Source of the DNA: Epiperipatus broadwayi
Lineage: Eukaryota; Onychophora; Udeonychophora; Euonychophora; Peripatidae
Direction: 5' to 3'
Assembly (NCBI GenBank): GCA_028023455.1
Contig: JAQFVV010000317.1
Location: 186,001-250,000, forward strand
Length of the DNA stretch: 64,000 nucleotides
The notes below the pieces were generated by a model, which was given only the letters and a program-made list of their open reading frames with translations, made no database searches and was not told the DNA's origin. Positions 27,620 through 40,272 of this stretch are shown in pieces. Numbering within the stretch: position 1 is the stretch's first letter; every line of letters starts with the position of its first letter. The translations under genes and the position numbers were made by a program.

Positions 27620-27800
27620 TATTTACTTGATATTTTACAATTTGTCTTTTAGTTTCATCAGCATAAAACTTTTCTTTCCGAAATATTTTAACACTTTGTC
27701 TAATTATTACTTTCCAGAGTGTTCTGTTCCTTCCCATATTTTCCCAATGGAAACCATTGACATTACATTTCTTTAGAATGTTTTTGAAATAATTATTTTA
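27620..27800 (-). pseudogene. C-terminal end of a second LINE (non-LTR retrotransposon)
   Basis: A minus-strand frame gives CNVNGFHWENMGRNRTLWK, then VIIRQSVKIFRKEKFYADE and TKRQI. The pattern (Cys, then W-E, then a basic-Arg/Asn segment with W-K, then a phenylalanine followed by basic residues and Lys/Arg-rich end) matches from memory the C-terminal tail shared by several animal LINE polyproteins after their zinc-binding region. It is not part of the RTE-like copy to its left, which has its own 3' tail at 25.74 kb. Only about 45 residues are readable and the clade cannot be named. A chance frame is unlikely given the pattern, but the match is short. Confidence 0.5.
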
Positions 27801-29788
27801 ATATAGACCCTGTCTATCACAAAAACTATGTTCGAGTTTAATATACCAACACTATTTTAGGAATTTTTCATTTATTTTAAACATACAATCCAATAAAGAT
27901 GTGATTTTACAGTAGTGGTCTCTATCATAATTTAAAAGTTCTAGAATATATTGACTGGTTTTACATAGCATCCTTAAATGAAGCTTACTAATATTTTAAT
28001 ATTATGTCTGATAACCATTCATATATGATTGGAAACAAGATCTATTCAACAAAATTTTTGAATATTTTTACTGGATTTAATAGGGATGTGATAGTATTTC
28101 TTAGATCTTATATGTTGCTTTCACTGCATCAAAAAAAGATCTAGAATAATCATGATCAACAATGTCTATATCTTCTTTGCAGTTTTAGTCTGCCAATCAT
28201 TTTTATGCTTTCTTGCTAGTCATATAATTTTTTTTTTCAGATCTCTTTATTTATTATGAAGTTCCATATTTAATTTATTTTTCTGCCAAGCAGAAAATGG
28301 CATGGTTCCTCTCTACCAAATTACTAACAATAAGATTGTTGTCAGAAAATCTGTCATGTTTTTTTTTTTTTAGTGAATTACAAGAATTGATATATTTATA
28401 TTTATAACTCACTCCTTAAGAGAATTATACGCTTTAGTTATATCAGTCTTGAAGGACCAAATTTTAGTGTAAAATACCTCTTGAAATTTATTATGTGTTG
28501 TAGTAATATGGAGTTAAGGAGATAATATGTGGAGATGGAAAACCAATATTATCCTTATTGAATAATCAAAAACAATGAGGAAATAAATATAAAAGAAAAA
28601 ATATAAAAAGAATGAGCATGAGTGTACCAACATTGCAATAAAAATATTAGTTATAACAATTCTATTCATAAATTACAAGCTAGCCTTATAAAAGAATAAT
28701 TAACTTATAGCCAATCAGCAATCATTCCTTGTGACTGGATATAAAAGAGATACATTATAAACATTGCCAAACTTAGAGCATGACATACAATAATGATTTG
28801 GATACACATATTTAAATGCTAAAATATCTATTATAATTTAAAAAGAATTCTGGTATACTGAAAACATGCCATCATCAATTCTCTGTTCTTATGGAACCAT
28901 GTGGGTGAAGGCTGATTAAAAATTAACTTCTAATCTAATAAAAAAAAATGTACAGTCTATGAACTTTAAACATGATACCTGTAGTCCATCCAGAGAACTA
29001 GCCGGATACGCAAAGACAACATAGACCCCTACATATAAATAACTTAACCATTACTTCTCTAAAGCTAAGTCAAGATCTAAATGTTTACAATTTTCATGTT
29101 ATAATTCAATAAGTTAAAAAATTGTTATATGAATCAATACTTATTATAAAACTATGAGAAAATTAAATATCCCTTTCCTCATCCTAACTATACTTTTATA
29201 AGCTTGTAATATTTGACATGGCCAGATTTGTGACTGTCTATAATATTATAGTAGTAGATTTTTTTTAGAACAAACATCAGTTTTCATGTGAATATAATTT
29301 TAATAATAATATCTGTTTTTTAATGCAACTATCTTTTAAACTCAGGTTACACTAATCTATGATCTGTTTAACAAACTATGCTTGTAAATGAGCATGTTAT
29401 ATGAACTTCTCTTGTATTCTGACTTGTTATTATAAGATGATCTATTAAATGCCATGTTTTTAAGCATGAATACTCAAGATTCTTTATAGTGATTTTTCTA
29501 AACAGAACTTTTGTGATAATCAGTCCATGCCTTGTGAAAAAAATAATATAATAACAAATCATTTTTATTTACTTCACCAATATCTTTTATTTCTAATAAC
29601 TTTTGGCCAATATCTACTATTTATATTAACATATGCATTAAAGTTTTCAAGAAGAAAAAAATTAACTTTTAATTGGATAACTATCCAACAAAGGAGAAAG
29701 ATTTTCCTTCTGTGAATATAAAATTGGAGCATAGACACTAATAAAATGAATAGTAGTATTATTGTGCGTGGATTTATTATTATTATTA
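27801..29788. other. Unassigned; possibly more decayed LINE sequence
   Basis: Somewhat less AT-rich than the flanks between 27.8 and 28.4 kb. On the minus strand several short frames hint at retroelement protein, but none is long enough to call. From 28.45 to 29.79 kb I see nothing beyond AT-rich DNA and chance frames. Confidence 0.4.
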
Positions 29789-30085
29789 TTATGAAGAACT
29801 CCAACAATAGAAAATATTAATTACCTTTACAACAAATCCAATATTATGCATTTTTCTTTTACTGACAGATCTGGCTTTCCAAAAATCATGTAGCCATCTG
29901 TCTGTCCTATTTCCAAAAATCATGTAGCCATCTATCTGTCCTATTAAATTTCTTTCCTCTTGGCAACAGATTTTATTAAGAGCAGCTATATCAATTTTAA
30001 ATCTTGATAGTTTCTTTTCCAGCACTGTAGTCCTCCATTCTAGTTTTGATGAGTTTGTATCAAATAAAATGCACACATTCTTTGA
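29789..30085 (-). pseudogene. APE-type endonuclease start of an RTE-like LINE
   Basis: The minus-strand frame from about 30085 reads DTNSSKLEWRTTVLEKKLSR, then FKIDIAALNKICCQEERNL, then GQIDGYMIF and FWKARSVSKRKMHNIGFVVK. This is the N-terminal part of the exonuclease-endonuclease-phosphatase domain of RTE-like elements: a conserved K-L-x-R-x-x-x-L block, D-I-A-A-L-x-E-T-R (here the catalytic ET is changed to NK), and G-Y-x-x-F-W-K. A 34-bp tandem duplication (29877-29943) falls inside the G-Y-x-x-F-W-K region and shifts the frame. The rest of the domain is missing downstream, so this is a separate or interrupted fragment. Confidence 0.75.
29877..29943. repeat. 34-bp tandem duplication in the LINE endonuclease fragment
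   Basis: TTCCAAAAATCATGTAGCCA and the bases after it are repeated once with a single visible substitution plus one extra T. The unit length is not a multiple of three, and it doubles the endonuclease residues around D-G-Y in two frames. Confidence 0.93.
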
Positions 30086-30999
30086 ACTTTTATTTAGAAA
30101 AGAATTGGCTTTGTAATATTTATCTTTAGTACTAAATTGCTTCTTTTTTTACTATTATTATTATTACTATTTTTACCACTGAAATAAGGAAATCGTCCAA
30201 ATATGACAACTCAGTTTTACTGTGTGACACATGCTATTTTAGGCACTACTGTGGTATGTTGGGGATTTTTTTGTAAAATCCATGTCTCATTCAAATCCGG
30301 TTCCAACTCAACTCATTATAAGTATTATGAGACTACTAAGCATATTCCTGTCATTGCTTTCTTAATTCATTGTTTTTATTGAGACAGAGGATTTTATTCT
30401 AAAAAATTGACAAAAATTGTTATAGCTAATCAGGCTTGTATAAACTATTGAGTTATTTTGCTATTTTTATTTTTAAATTGGGGGATATAGTTAAAGGATG
30501 GAATTTGTGTTGCAAGAACACATAATTCCATTTTCACAATTATTATAGGGAGATGTCCAATGGCACAAGAGCCTTATAATGATCAGTTTTACAATAACTT
30601 TAGTCAATTTAAGAAGGAAAAGATGCACAAATCCTAGTCTTTGATGAACCAACAACTTATCTTATAGAGCAGCAAGAAATACTTTGCCTAGAAAATGTTT
30701 ATTTGTTATTCACATTTGTCCTTGTAATGGTCAAAATTTAACTATCTCACTAACACACTGCAGAATTTAAACCTCAGACATGTAACTCAATACTAGGAAG
30801 GGTTGCCTCCCAGAAATACCAAGTTTGAATTCAAAATCAAAGCTTCATAATGACATCTACATGATAACGCATCTGATGCTACTAATAGTATAATTTCTTG
30901 TCAGTGCCGGTGGTCAAGAAGAAACAAGAGACTCTAAAATTAAAATAGCCCTAAGTTCATCTAACAATAACTTATAGATGTGCCTAAGATAAGCCTAAT
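30086..30999. other. AT-rich DNA, possible SINE scraps
   Basis: No gene was seen. Near 30755-30830, both TTTAAACCTCAGAC (reverse complement resembles a B box) and CCAAGTTTGAATTCAAA are tRNA-SINE-like, but no complete element can be drawn. A short ATT/ATA run lies near 30153-30171. Confidence 0.4.
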
Positions 31000-33639
31000 A
31001 TGGGTATGTAACTTAGATTGCATCCCGGATAAATAAACAAAAGTAACTATGTAATTACTACACTTTATTGAAACATATAAAGTTAAAAAGTATGCCCTCC
31101 AGATTTGATAGCAAAATAAATCAACATATATATTTGTACTTCTTGCTTGAGTTATTTTATATTATAATGTGTCTATTATATTACAAGGTAAGTATGTGCA
31201 AGCTATGCAAAGTATTAAAGCAATTTAAATGACTAATTAAATGTGAACAGGGAATCTTAAGTTAATAAGAGTGAAGCTCGCACAAATGTTGATTATTGGG
31301 ATCATCTAATCAAATTTAATAATAAGTTCTTATGGGAACATGCAGTAGTGCCGGTGAGATAAAGTGCGAAGGATGGAGTATGATCAGTTGGAACAGCGGC
31401 TTTACTAGAAAACAAGTAAATAAAACTAACTTTGGGTTTGGGTAGGCATTTTGCCATTTATCCAGGACATCTATAGTCCTTACACAGTCCAAGCCTGGGT
31501 CACACCCAGTAGCTTCATGACTGTGGGACGAATGCAAATATATTCCCCAGTGAGGCATTTATGTCATATTCTAATGGGAATCACAGAGTAACACAGGGAC
31601 ATGGACTCAGCCGTAGAAAACTTGCAAAATGTAAAGCAAATTTAATACTTCCGCACATTCACCAGCAACACACAATTAAATTTTAAAACATATATTAAAA
31701 AAGACGGTTCACAAACAGGGCAGAATAACTCGCTCTTAAATTTATTTTATGGCCAGCTTCTCTCAACAAAATTTAAATAAAAAAACTATTTTAAAAACAT
31801 TTATGTGATACGTAAAATAATTATCTTAAATACAGTTAATAAAAGGGAGGTGGAATGTGTGCTTGCAATTTAGTAATTAATATGGCAACCAAGCATTTAT
31901 AAGATTTCCTTATGCAACTCGCACAGGCTTGAAAGAATAAATTTAAAATCACATTATAATAAGACATTTAAAATAAAACATTATACAGATATTAAAAAAA
32001 GGTAACCAAGTAGAAGAAATGTAACATGCATTAAGGAAGGATTAAATGAATACACACAATAAATATATAATATAAAAGTACATTATTAAAGATAGCTATA
32101 GCTTAAGGTTTACGAGAGGTTGAGTTACATTTGTAATTGCTTCACTTTACAAGTGCAGTCCACAAGCATTTCCAAAAATTTAAAGAGTTCTTAAGAAAAC
32201 TTTTGGTTCTCTGTGCACAGATTTTACAAGCAGCATAATTCAGGATGTTTCGCAATACAGCTTCCATGAGCAGCATTACTTTTGATGGATTAGTCGGCAT
32301 TTTTAAGCACAATTACAGGATTTTGGATGGAGAATGATAGCTGCGAGCAAGCCATTCTAAGGGAAGACGGTCCACTACCTTTTACCCTGTCATTCTAAAG
32401 TTGGCCACCATGGGAATTTTTGGATATAGTTCGCTTCTCATCGAGAATCAAATAAGGTGATTTCTTTGACCAACTTCTTTTCTTTCTTTTAAACTTATTT
32501 TAAACTTTAAAACTTATTTCAAACTTTAACTCAGATTTTAGGTAACTAAAATCTATATTAATATGTCTAAAACTTGTCTCTTAGATAACTATATTTATAT
32601 ATCTTATCACAAAATCAGCCTTATTTATAGTCCCTCATTAGACAATTACTTTTACCCTGCAGTACAGAAATCCATTACTTAAAATTTATTAATTAGATCA
32701 GATACCGAGGAATGCACTCTTAATTAAAATTTATTATATGCACATTCCCAGATATTCTGATCCAATTTATTTAATTAAAATTTGCTCGCTAAACTTTTAT
32801 CTTATAATTAATCAAAAAAATCCAGTAGTGAAACTGGCATAAACAGTTTAAAATTAGCCACTATTGTTCTCTTTCCCCACCCTCATTGATTTTTTTTAAA
32901 AGAAAATGGCCTAATTCTAAATCTAAAATCTACATAAAACTTATTTTCAAACTCTTAATGTTTAAGTCTGTTTACAAGTGATATTATTTTATTAAATGAT
33001 AACATATCTTTTATTAAATGAAAATCTAAATCAAATTGAAGATAATATTCCTTAGGTAAACAGATCCAAACAACAACTTCATAACTAAAACATTATTTTA
33101 CTCAAAGTTTTAAAATATATTATTTTACTTAAAGTTTTAAATCTTTTATCGCAGTATGTGGATAAATGAGAATATGTGATCTACTTTTCTTGTAAGAGTA
33201 TATATATAAATATACTTGACAGTTTGAAAATAAAACTGTTAAGAAAATTTAATTGTTATAAACCCATGGTTCCCAATTAGAAATATAAATTTAGGCGGGA
33301 TTTCAGTAAATATACATAGTATTCACACACTATGATAAAATTAGTGTTTGAAATAGGGAATGAGGGTAGGTTAGAAGGAAGGCAAGGTGAAACTAAGATT
33401 TTCAGGGCATATCTTACTGTTTCAGTCTTTCATATCTGAAGATCATTACACTATCCACCACTTATGGAGTCCATCAATAGATTGAGAACAGTTTTTGAAC
33501 TTGCTAATTAATTCACTTTAGATAGTTACAAATTTGCTTCAATCTTTTTTTTATTTGCATCAAGTTTAATTATTTTTTAATTATAAGTTTTGCATTAACT
33601 GCTGTATTTAAAATATATGTTATTACTATATTTTTCTAC
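31000..33639 (-). other. Unclassified, less AT-rich repeat-like region
   Basis: Parts of this stretch (31310-31620 and 32150-32470) are distinctly less AT-rich than the neighbourhood and contain CG dinucleotides. A minus-strand TATA-like CTATAAATAAGG lies near 32630. An 80-codon minus-strand frame at 31316-31558 has no signature. These properties resemble LTR or non-autonomous element sequence, but no termini, target duplication or protein were found, and no second copy exists in the window. The low-GC remainder shows nothing. Confidence 0.3.
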
Positions 33640-33726
33640 ATATATATTGTAATCAGTTGGGTCATATAACATACACTAATATAGTGTATGTGCATATATA
33701 TATATATATTATAACGTTTTCCGTTT

Positions 33727-35099
33727 TGCTAGGCCTCTACACACTAATATAAACTGCGCGCGAGTTGATCAAGTTATGTCGAAAAGAAGAAAGTTGTATT
33801 TCTATTTCTAAAAAAACATAACTATATTTCCTGATCAAACTCGGCCTATTAATTGTTGAGAATTATGCTATTGATGAAATCAGCTTTTAATTTATTCAAT
33901 ATGAGTGCCAGGTTCTTTTATTCTAAAGAGACCGCTGAAATCTGTCACCAGCACGTCTCGCAAATAAAAAAAGAAAATACTTTTAAACTAATCGGTATTG
34001 CATCATACCGTAACGAGAATTATTTTTTTAAAATATTATTATTCCTGGAATTTATTAAACACATTGGCAAAGGTAAATTATATATTTAAACATCACTAAA
34101 ATAATATTAATAAATTCAATAATAATTAATAACTATTATTAATAACGCACAATGAAAAAGGATGATAAAAGTAAAATCTCTTTTATTCCAACAAACTAAA
34201 AATATTTGTAAGTCAAATTACGAATTAACTAAATTGGAGAGAACATGAATCAATTTATAAAAAACAGTTGGATAAAGTAATTTAATAATGTTCACTTATT
34301 ACAATTCATTTCCATGATCTTGTATAAAATTATTTAAACGAAAGTCTCTTTAATAAGAAAATTAATGTCTATATCCGGATTATTTTAAGACTTGTTTGCA
34401 AATGCTTAATTTTGTCACAATCAGGAATAAGTAGTCTTACCGGTAAGTTTTAGTGAATTTACGATGGTTGTAGATAACTATGCATAGTTTTTCAGGGTTG
34501 AATTGAGCTCACGGCCTTTGGTTATTAGTTGATCTTGCGGTCCATTCTCCTAGTCAGTCATGAAAGCTTTTCTGGTATACATCTTCAGGCGCGATGTCTT
34601 CAGAAGCTCCGGTTCACTCCGACATGCCGAATTACTTCAGCGTAGAGCGATCTTGGATATATTATTGTTATCCAAGACCAACTAGAGAAACCAACGAACA
34701 AGACCTTCAAACTGACCTCTGCCTTTTATACTAGAGGCCCAGTTTTCCGACTTCTGTGTATATCTTTTGTTTGTCAAAATATACGTTGATAATCTTATAT
34801 ATTCTTTATAAAATTTATGTAACAAAGTCTTTATTTTTTTCAGAATAATTCTGCCATCTTTTATTAGTTGAAGTATTTTTACTTTCTCTTGTCTAGATTG
34901 GTAATTTATGTCTTTTGTTCTCTCCAATTCTACTTTTATTTCTAATTACATTTAAAAAAAATATGAAGAATAATTTAACTTTCATTGTACGTTATTTTTT
35001 TAAAAAAGAAAATTAGTCAAAAAAAATCTAAATTTACTTTTATTTTTTAGCTTTTACCAAATGCCAATATATTTGCAACATATATAAATAAACGTTACA
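33727..35099 (-). mobile_element. LTR-like 1.4-kb repeat, copy 2, inserted in the foldback's left arm
   Basis: Full-length homologue of 17858-19243, in the same orientation, with TG and CA ends. The right arm of the foldback lacks it. Arm homology stops near 33715 and resumes near 35105, so it inserted after the inverted repeat formed. On the minus strand TATAAAAG lies at 34723-34730, followed by a GC-richer stretch of 200 bases down to about 34500 (CG-containing, unlike the rest), as expected for an LTR promoter and leader. On the + strand a 78-codon frame (33853-34089) is open here but broken in copy 1, so I do not call it a gene. No clean target duplication was seen beside the TA-rich flanks. 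Confidence 0.6.
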
Positions 35100-35382
35100 A
35101 TATATATGTAAAATAAAGGAAAAGTAGAAATAAACACAGAATAAATTTTTGTAAATATTTTTTTATATTTTCTAAAAATAAAATAATAAGTAAAGAGTTA
35201 AATAACTCTGGGTTTAAAATAATATTTTATTATAATTATTATAAAATTAAATATTTTAAAAAGGTCTGATAAATATTATTTGTAATTCTAATTGTGAAAT
35301 GTAAAAACACAATACTTGTTTTTTAAATTTTTTTATTTAATTAAAACAAGTATGTTTTCAAAGGGATTAAAGAGATGAAAAT

Positions 35383-35551
35383 AAAAATTCTGTTTTGAAC
35401 CAAGGTGTTATTATCACCTTAGATGATTCTATAAAAGGGCTGATAACAAAATTAGCTCCAGTCTGGGTAATGATTTTTGAAGAGAACAGTCTGAATTGTA
35501 GTTTTTTTGTAAGAGCTGAACAGAACAGCTTGGCTACTAAATTTTTTTGAG
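35383..35551 (+). pseudogene. Open segment shared by both foldback arms, unknown protein
   Basis: A + strand frame of about 55 codons reads NSVLNQGVIITLDDSIKGLI, then TKLAPVWVMIFEENSLN. The opposite arm carries the same peptide on the minus strand (39864-40055: NSVFNQGAIITLDDFIKKLI, then TKLAPISILIFDENSLN). Several differences between arms are conservative (V/A, V/I, E/D). A frame surviving in two diverged copies suggests the ancestral arm encoded protein, or that the two are simply not very old. I do not recognise the family. Stops follow within a few tens of codons in each arm. Confidence 0.35.
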
Positions 35552-35887
35552 TAAGTGGCAGAAATTAGCTGACCAAAATGGATAGCTGCAGTTTGCTGTT
35601 AGCTGTAGTAGAGAGTTGGCAGAATAGTTACCATAAACTGATATAGCTGAAGGCAAGATAATAGACTGTTTTTCTTAGCAGAAGTTTCAATTTACATGAA
35701 AAAAAATGACACACGTCTTTGTGCTGAAATTCATAGCCTTAAATGTGAAGAGAGCTGCTTGCCTGGAACAATTCTATACATATGGAAGACCAACTATGGA
35801 CCAACATTATACATGGATTATACTTTTTCCTGATGATGACAATCCCTAAAGCCAAACTTACCAGGGAATCCAAGCTTGCTGAAGAAG

Positions 35888-35888
<1 letters not shown>

Positions 35889-35928
<40 letters not shown>

Positions 35929-35950
35929 TATATATATATATATATATATG
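35889..35950. repeat. (AT)n microsatellite in the left arm
   Basis: About 30 AT/TA units with one C interruption. The corresponding place in the right arm (near 39310) has no such array, so it expanded after the arms diverged. Confidence 0.95.
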
Positions 35951-36061
35951 CTGATGTATCTAAAGGCAGAGAAGAACAGATAAAAATATATACAGCTGTG
36001 GTGAGTAAAGTTATATATGATAACAAAATTTTAAATAATTTCTTTAGTAAAATTACATTTT

Positions 36062-36530
36062 GAAAGTGATGCGTGAATTTGTTCTTTTTATGTTTACGGT
36101 GGGTGTATAGTTGAACAGGGCTGTCTGGATGCAGTGTGTTCATGATGCTCCGAAGTATAGACTCAGCACTGTCGAGACCTAGATGTTGATCTCCCAGAGT
36201 AGTCTAGTGGTGAATATATACAGGCCTCATAAATAGACCAAATGAATAAGCCCCTAAGACTCACAAAGGCTGAGCAGGTTGACTTAGTGCCAAATATTTT
36301 TTTTCTGGATACTACTCTTTGAGAATGATCTGTCTAGGTACTCAGAAGGGGCAATGCTTAAAAATGAGGTATTTTCTTGTAACATCATGGACTTTTGTGT
36401 ACTGATAGTCTGGCTTGGCTGTCTGTTTATCATGGCATGGCAAGCTGCTGTTCACATATTCACTTTTGCTATCTCAACTTGCCTACTTCATCTGCATTAA
36501 CTCATCAAGCAGAAAGATGTCTTGAAATTT
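36062..36530. other. Left-arm-specific segment (~470 bp)
   Basis: The arms match on either side of this stretch (about 36050 with 39245; 36560 onward with 39190 downward), but this stretch has no counterpart in the right arm. It is less AT-rich than the arm and contains TAGTCTAGTGGTGAA near 36201, close to a tRNA A box, so a SINE-like insertion is possible. Alternatively the right arm lost it. Confidence 0.45.
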
Positions 36531-36740
36531 TTATATATATTTTTTATTCTATAAAATGATATTAGTTTAAAATCGTTTATTAAAGAAGAAAAACTGTTTA
36601 AAGTTATATTTATAATTTTAAAAAAAAAATACAATATTATAATTAATAGTCAAGAAAAAGATTTCCAAAAATCTTTTAGACTACGAAAAAAAGACATTAA
36701 AAGAATATATACTTTCAATTATGTATTGATAAAGAAAAAT

Positions 36741-36844
36741 ATGACATTATTGTAACAAGTTGAAATAGATAGAAGTCAGCTTACATGTATACATGACATT
36801 ATTGTAACAAGTTGAAATAGATAGAAGTCAGTGTACGTGTATAC
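36741..36844. repeat. 52-bp tandem duplication
   Basis: ATGACATTATTGTAACAAGT and the 32 bases after it occur at 36741 and 36793, with a few substitutions near the unit end. The right arm (near 39040) has a single copy, so the duplication is later than the inverted repeat. Confidence 0.92.
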
Positions 36845-39800
36845 ACACACACTCGTATATGTAAAATTATAAAAAAAATTTTGATTAAATATATTATAAA
36901 TCACCATTCTGTGCACATATATATGTAAACCATAGTAATAACATGGATTGTAATTTGTAATTTTGTAAATTAATGTAACAATTTAAATTTTGAATAGAAA
37001 TTATGTAAATCAATGTAATAATTTGAATTTTGTATAGTAATTTTGTCAGTTACAAATATGACAATTTTTTTATATAGTAGATTATTCAAAATCATACCTT
37101 GAATATCATTTTTTTTGTTAATAATAAACTTGTATTTAATTGTTAGAATTGTTTCCATCATCTCTTGGTCACATACAGTAATGAGCTTGTGTTCTCTGAG
37201 ATAGTTTTGTGCATGGATAAATGGGGATGTGTACTTAGTACTTTTGAGGCATCCAGCAATGATCAATCATCATCCTGGTTGGCACAATAGAATACTCTTT
37301 AAAGCCCATGCACTATATTTTATTTTAGCCTTATTAGGAGTTAAGTTTATAGATGGCCAAAACAAGTGGGCAGAGCATTGATGATGATCAGCATGTTTTA
37401 ATGTCACAGTATTATTGTTTATATTTTCTGCTTATGTATTTTAATGAAGGTGCACTAAGTTGGTGCATCCAAGTTGCATTTAAATAATTGCCCAAGATGG
37501 CAAAGGCTCAATAGCTAGCCTGGTCTACAGAATACTTATTTCCGATCCAGTCACAAGGTTGACTGTTGGTTTATATTTTTTATTTTTCAAATCCAGCCAC
37601 AAGATGGACTGTTGATTTTATTCTGATTTATTGTACTGATTTATTTTATTCCCATCAATGATGATGATGGATGGTTATTTCTCTTGAGTATTTACTTATA
37701 CTTAATTTTTAAATTATAGTGCTGGTGGATTTTGGTAGCTGGTTGTATCTCAATGATCACAGAGATTTTATGATCTCATGTTCTTTTTTATATTATACTT
37801 CTTGTAAATTTTATATTAAATCATTGTATTTGATATATTGTATTGACTTGGGTTGATGATGATTTGCCATCCCCCAGATTCACTCTATTTTATATCACCT
37901 ATCCCATCCCATTACAAATGGCACTCCACATTGGGTGCCATTTGTAATGGGGGTATCAGGATGGACAGAGAAGAAAATGGTTTGAACTGGGATGATGGAA
38001 AATCATCACTCCCAGTTCATTTAAAATAAAATATTTACAAAATGTATATTTAAGTAATGAGATATTTAATACTAAAATGAGATTAAAGAATCTCTGAGAG
38101 AGATCATTGAGAGATCATCCTGCTAACAGAAGCATAATTAACCATCAACCAGCATTATCAATATGTCAAAGTAAGTATGAGTACTACTCAAAATACCATT
38201 CATCATCATGAATGTTCCACAATAAAATATAATAAAATCAACAGTCTATCTTGTGGCTGGATTTGAACAATAAAAAATATATATGTCAACAATCAACATT
38301 GTGACTGGATTGGAAATGGGTCTTCTGTAGACCAGTCTAACTATTGAAACTTTACCAGCTTGAGCAATTATTTAACCATTAATTTGGAGGCACAAACTAA
38401 GTGCTCATCCATTAGAATACATAAGCAAAAAATCTAAACAACAATGCTGGGATATAAAAACATGCTGATCATCATCAATGCTCAGGCCATTTGTAGTGGC
38501 CAACTATAAACTTAAATTTTTAATAAGACTAAGGCAAAATAAAAGTTGATAGTGTATGGGCTTTAGAGAGTATAATTGTTTGCGCCAACCAGGATGATGA
38601 TGATTGATTATCACTGGATGCCACAAAGCACTAAATACACATCCCCATTTATATATTTATCCTGTGCTTGAATATAGCTCAGACAACATAAGCTCTATTA
38701 CTTTATGTGACCTAGAGATGATGGAAACAATTTTAACAATTAAATAAGTTTATTAATAACAATAAAAAACGAATTTAAATTAAGGTCTACATGGCTATAC
38801 ATTAAAATTAAGTGTTGTACAATAAAAAAAATTATTACATTGGTGATTTACATAATTACTATTCCAAATTTAAATTGATACATTGATTTACCTATATGTG
38901 CGCACAAACGTGCGATTTACAATATACAATTAATATTCAAAAAAATGAATTGACATTTAATCAAAAAAAAATATTAAAATTTTACATATATGAGTATGCG
39001 CGTATACACACACACGCTGGTTTCTATCTATTTTGACTTGTTACAATAATGTTATCTTCTAATTGATTCAATATTAAAAGTTTATCTTTTTTTGTTGTCT
39101 TTTTTTTTAAGGAATTACTAAAACAATTTTTTCCAAAATATATATCAAATCGTTTTTTTTTTTAGACATTGGACTCAAGCGAATTATTTACTTGTTTGTT
39201 TTAACTCTAAGTTATTAATTTATAATTTTAAAAGTCCTTTTAAGGAATAGTAAAATAAAATAACTCACTGTAGATACAATGTGTTTATCTATCTGCGTTT
39301 CTCTGTGTATGTAGATAAACAGTAGCATAAGTACATCAATTTCTTTTGGTAAGCTTGGTTTCTAGCCCATCAGAAAAAATATAATTCCAGACTTGTTGTC
39401 ATCATCAGGGAAAAGTATTACAAGTAATTGGTTGGTATACCATGAGCTTTTGTAGTCCAAGCAATTGTCAAGCTGTCTTTTAGAACATATTTAAGCAGCT
39501 AGTTGATCCTCTTGAAGTGACCCTGGCCTCATGAATCAAAAATCTGCAGTAAACTATAGGGCAGCTACTGGACTGTACTCCCTTAGATCTTCATAGGAGT
39601 TCTGTATAGCACTGCTAGGTATTTTGTCTTTTTTTAGGCTATTGATTCTGAAGTGACCCAGCTTCAAGTAAATCAAAACTCCAGCAAAGGAAAATAGTAG
39701 CAGTCCTGGAGCTCTTGTCCTGCCTTCCGCTATATCAGTTCATGGTGGCTATTCTGCCAACTCTCTGCTACAGCTAACAACAAACTGCAGCTATCTATTT

Positions 39801-40272
39801 TGGTCAGCTAATTGCTGCCACTTACTCAAAAAATTTTAGTAGCCAAACTGTTCTGTTCATCTCTTACAAAAAACTACTATTCAGACTGTTCTCATCAAAA
39901 ATGAGTATCGAGATTGGAGCTAATTTTGTTATCAGCTTTTTTATAAAATCATCTAAGGTGATAATAGCACCTTGATTGAAAACAGAGTTTTTTTTTTTAT
40001 CTAACCCCTTTGAAAACATACATGTTTTATTAATTAAAAAAAAATTCAAAAACAAGTATTATGTTTTTACATTTCACAATCAGAATAATAATAATACATT
40101 ATATATATATGTATTTATTTATTCAGACCTTTTTAAAGTTTAATTTATAGAACAATATTTTAAATTAGAGTTATTATTTATTTATTTCTATTACAATGAA
40201 TGTAGAAAATATCTACTATAATTTTTGTATGTGTTTATTTCTAGTTTTCCTTTCAACTTTATATATATATAT

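Noticed and set aside
33853-34089. 78-codon frame in the second LTR-like repeat
   Set aside because: The homologous segment of the first copy is broken by stops; no family resemblance.
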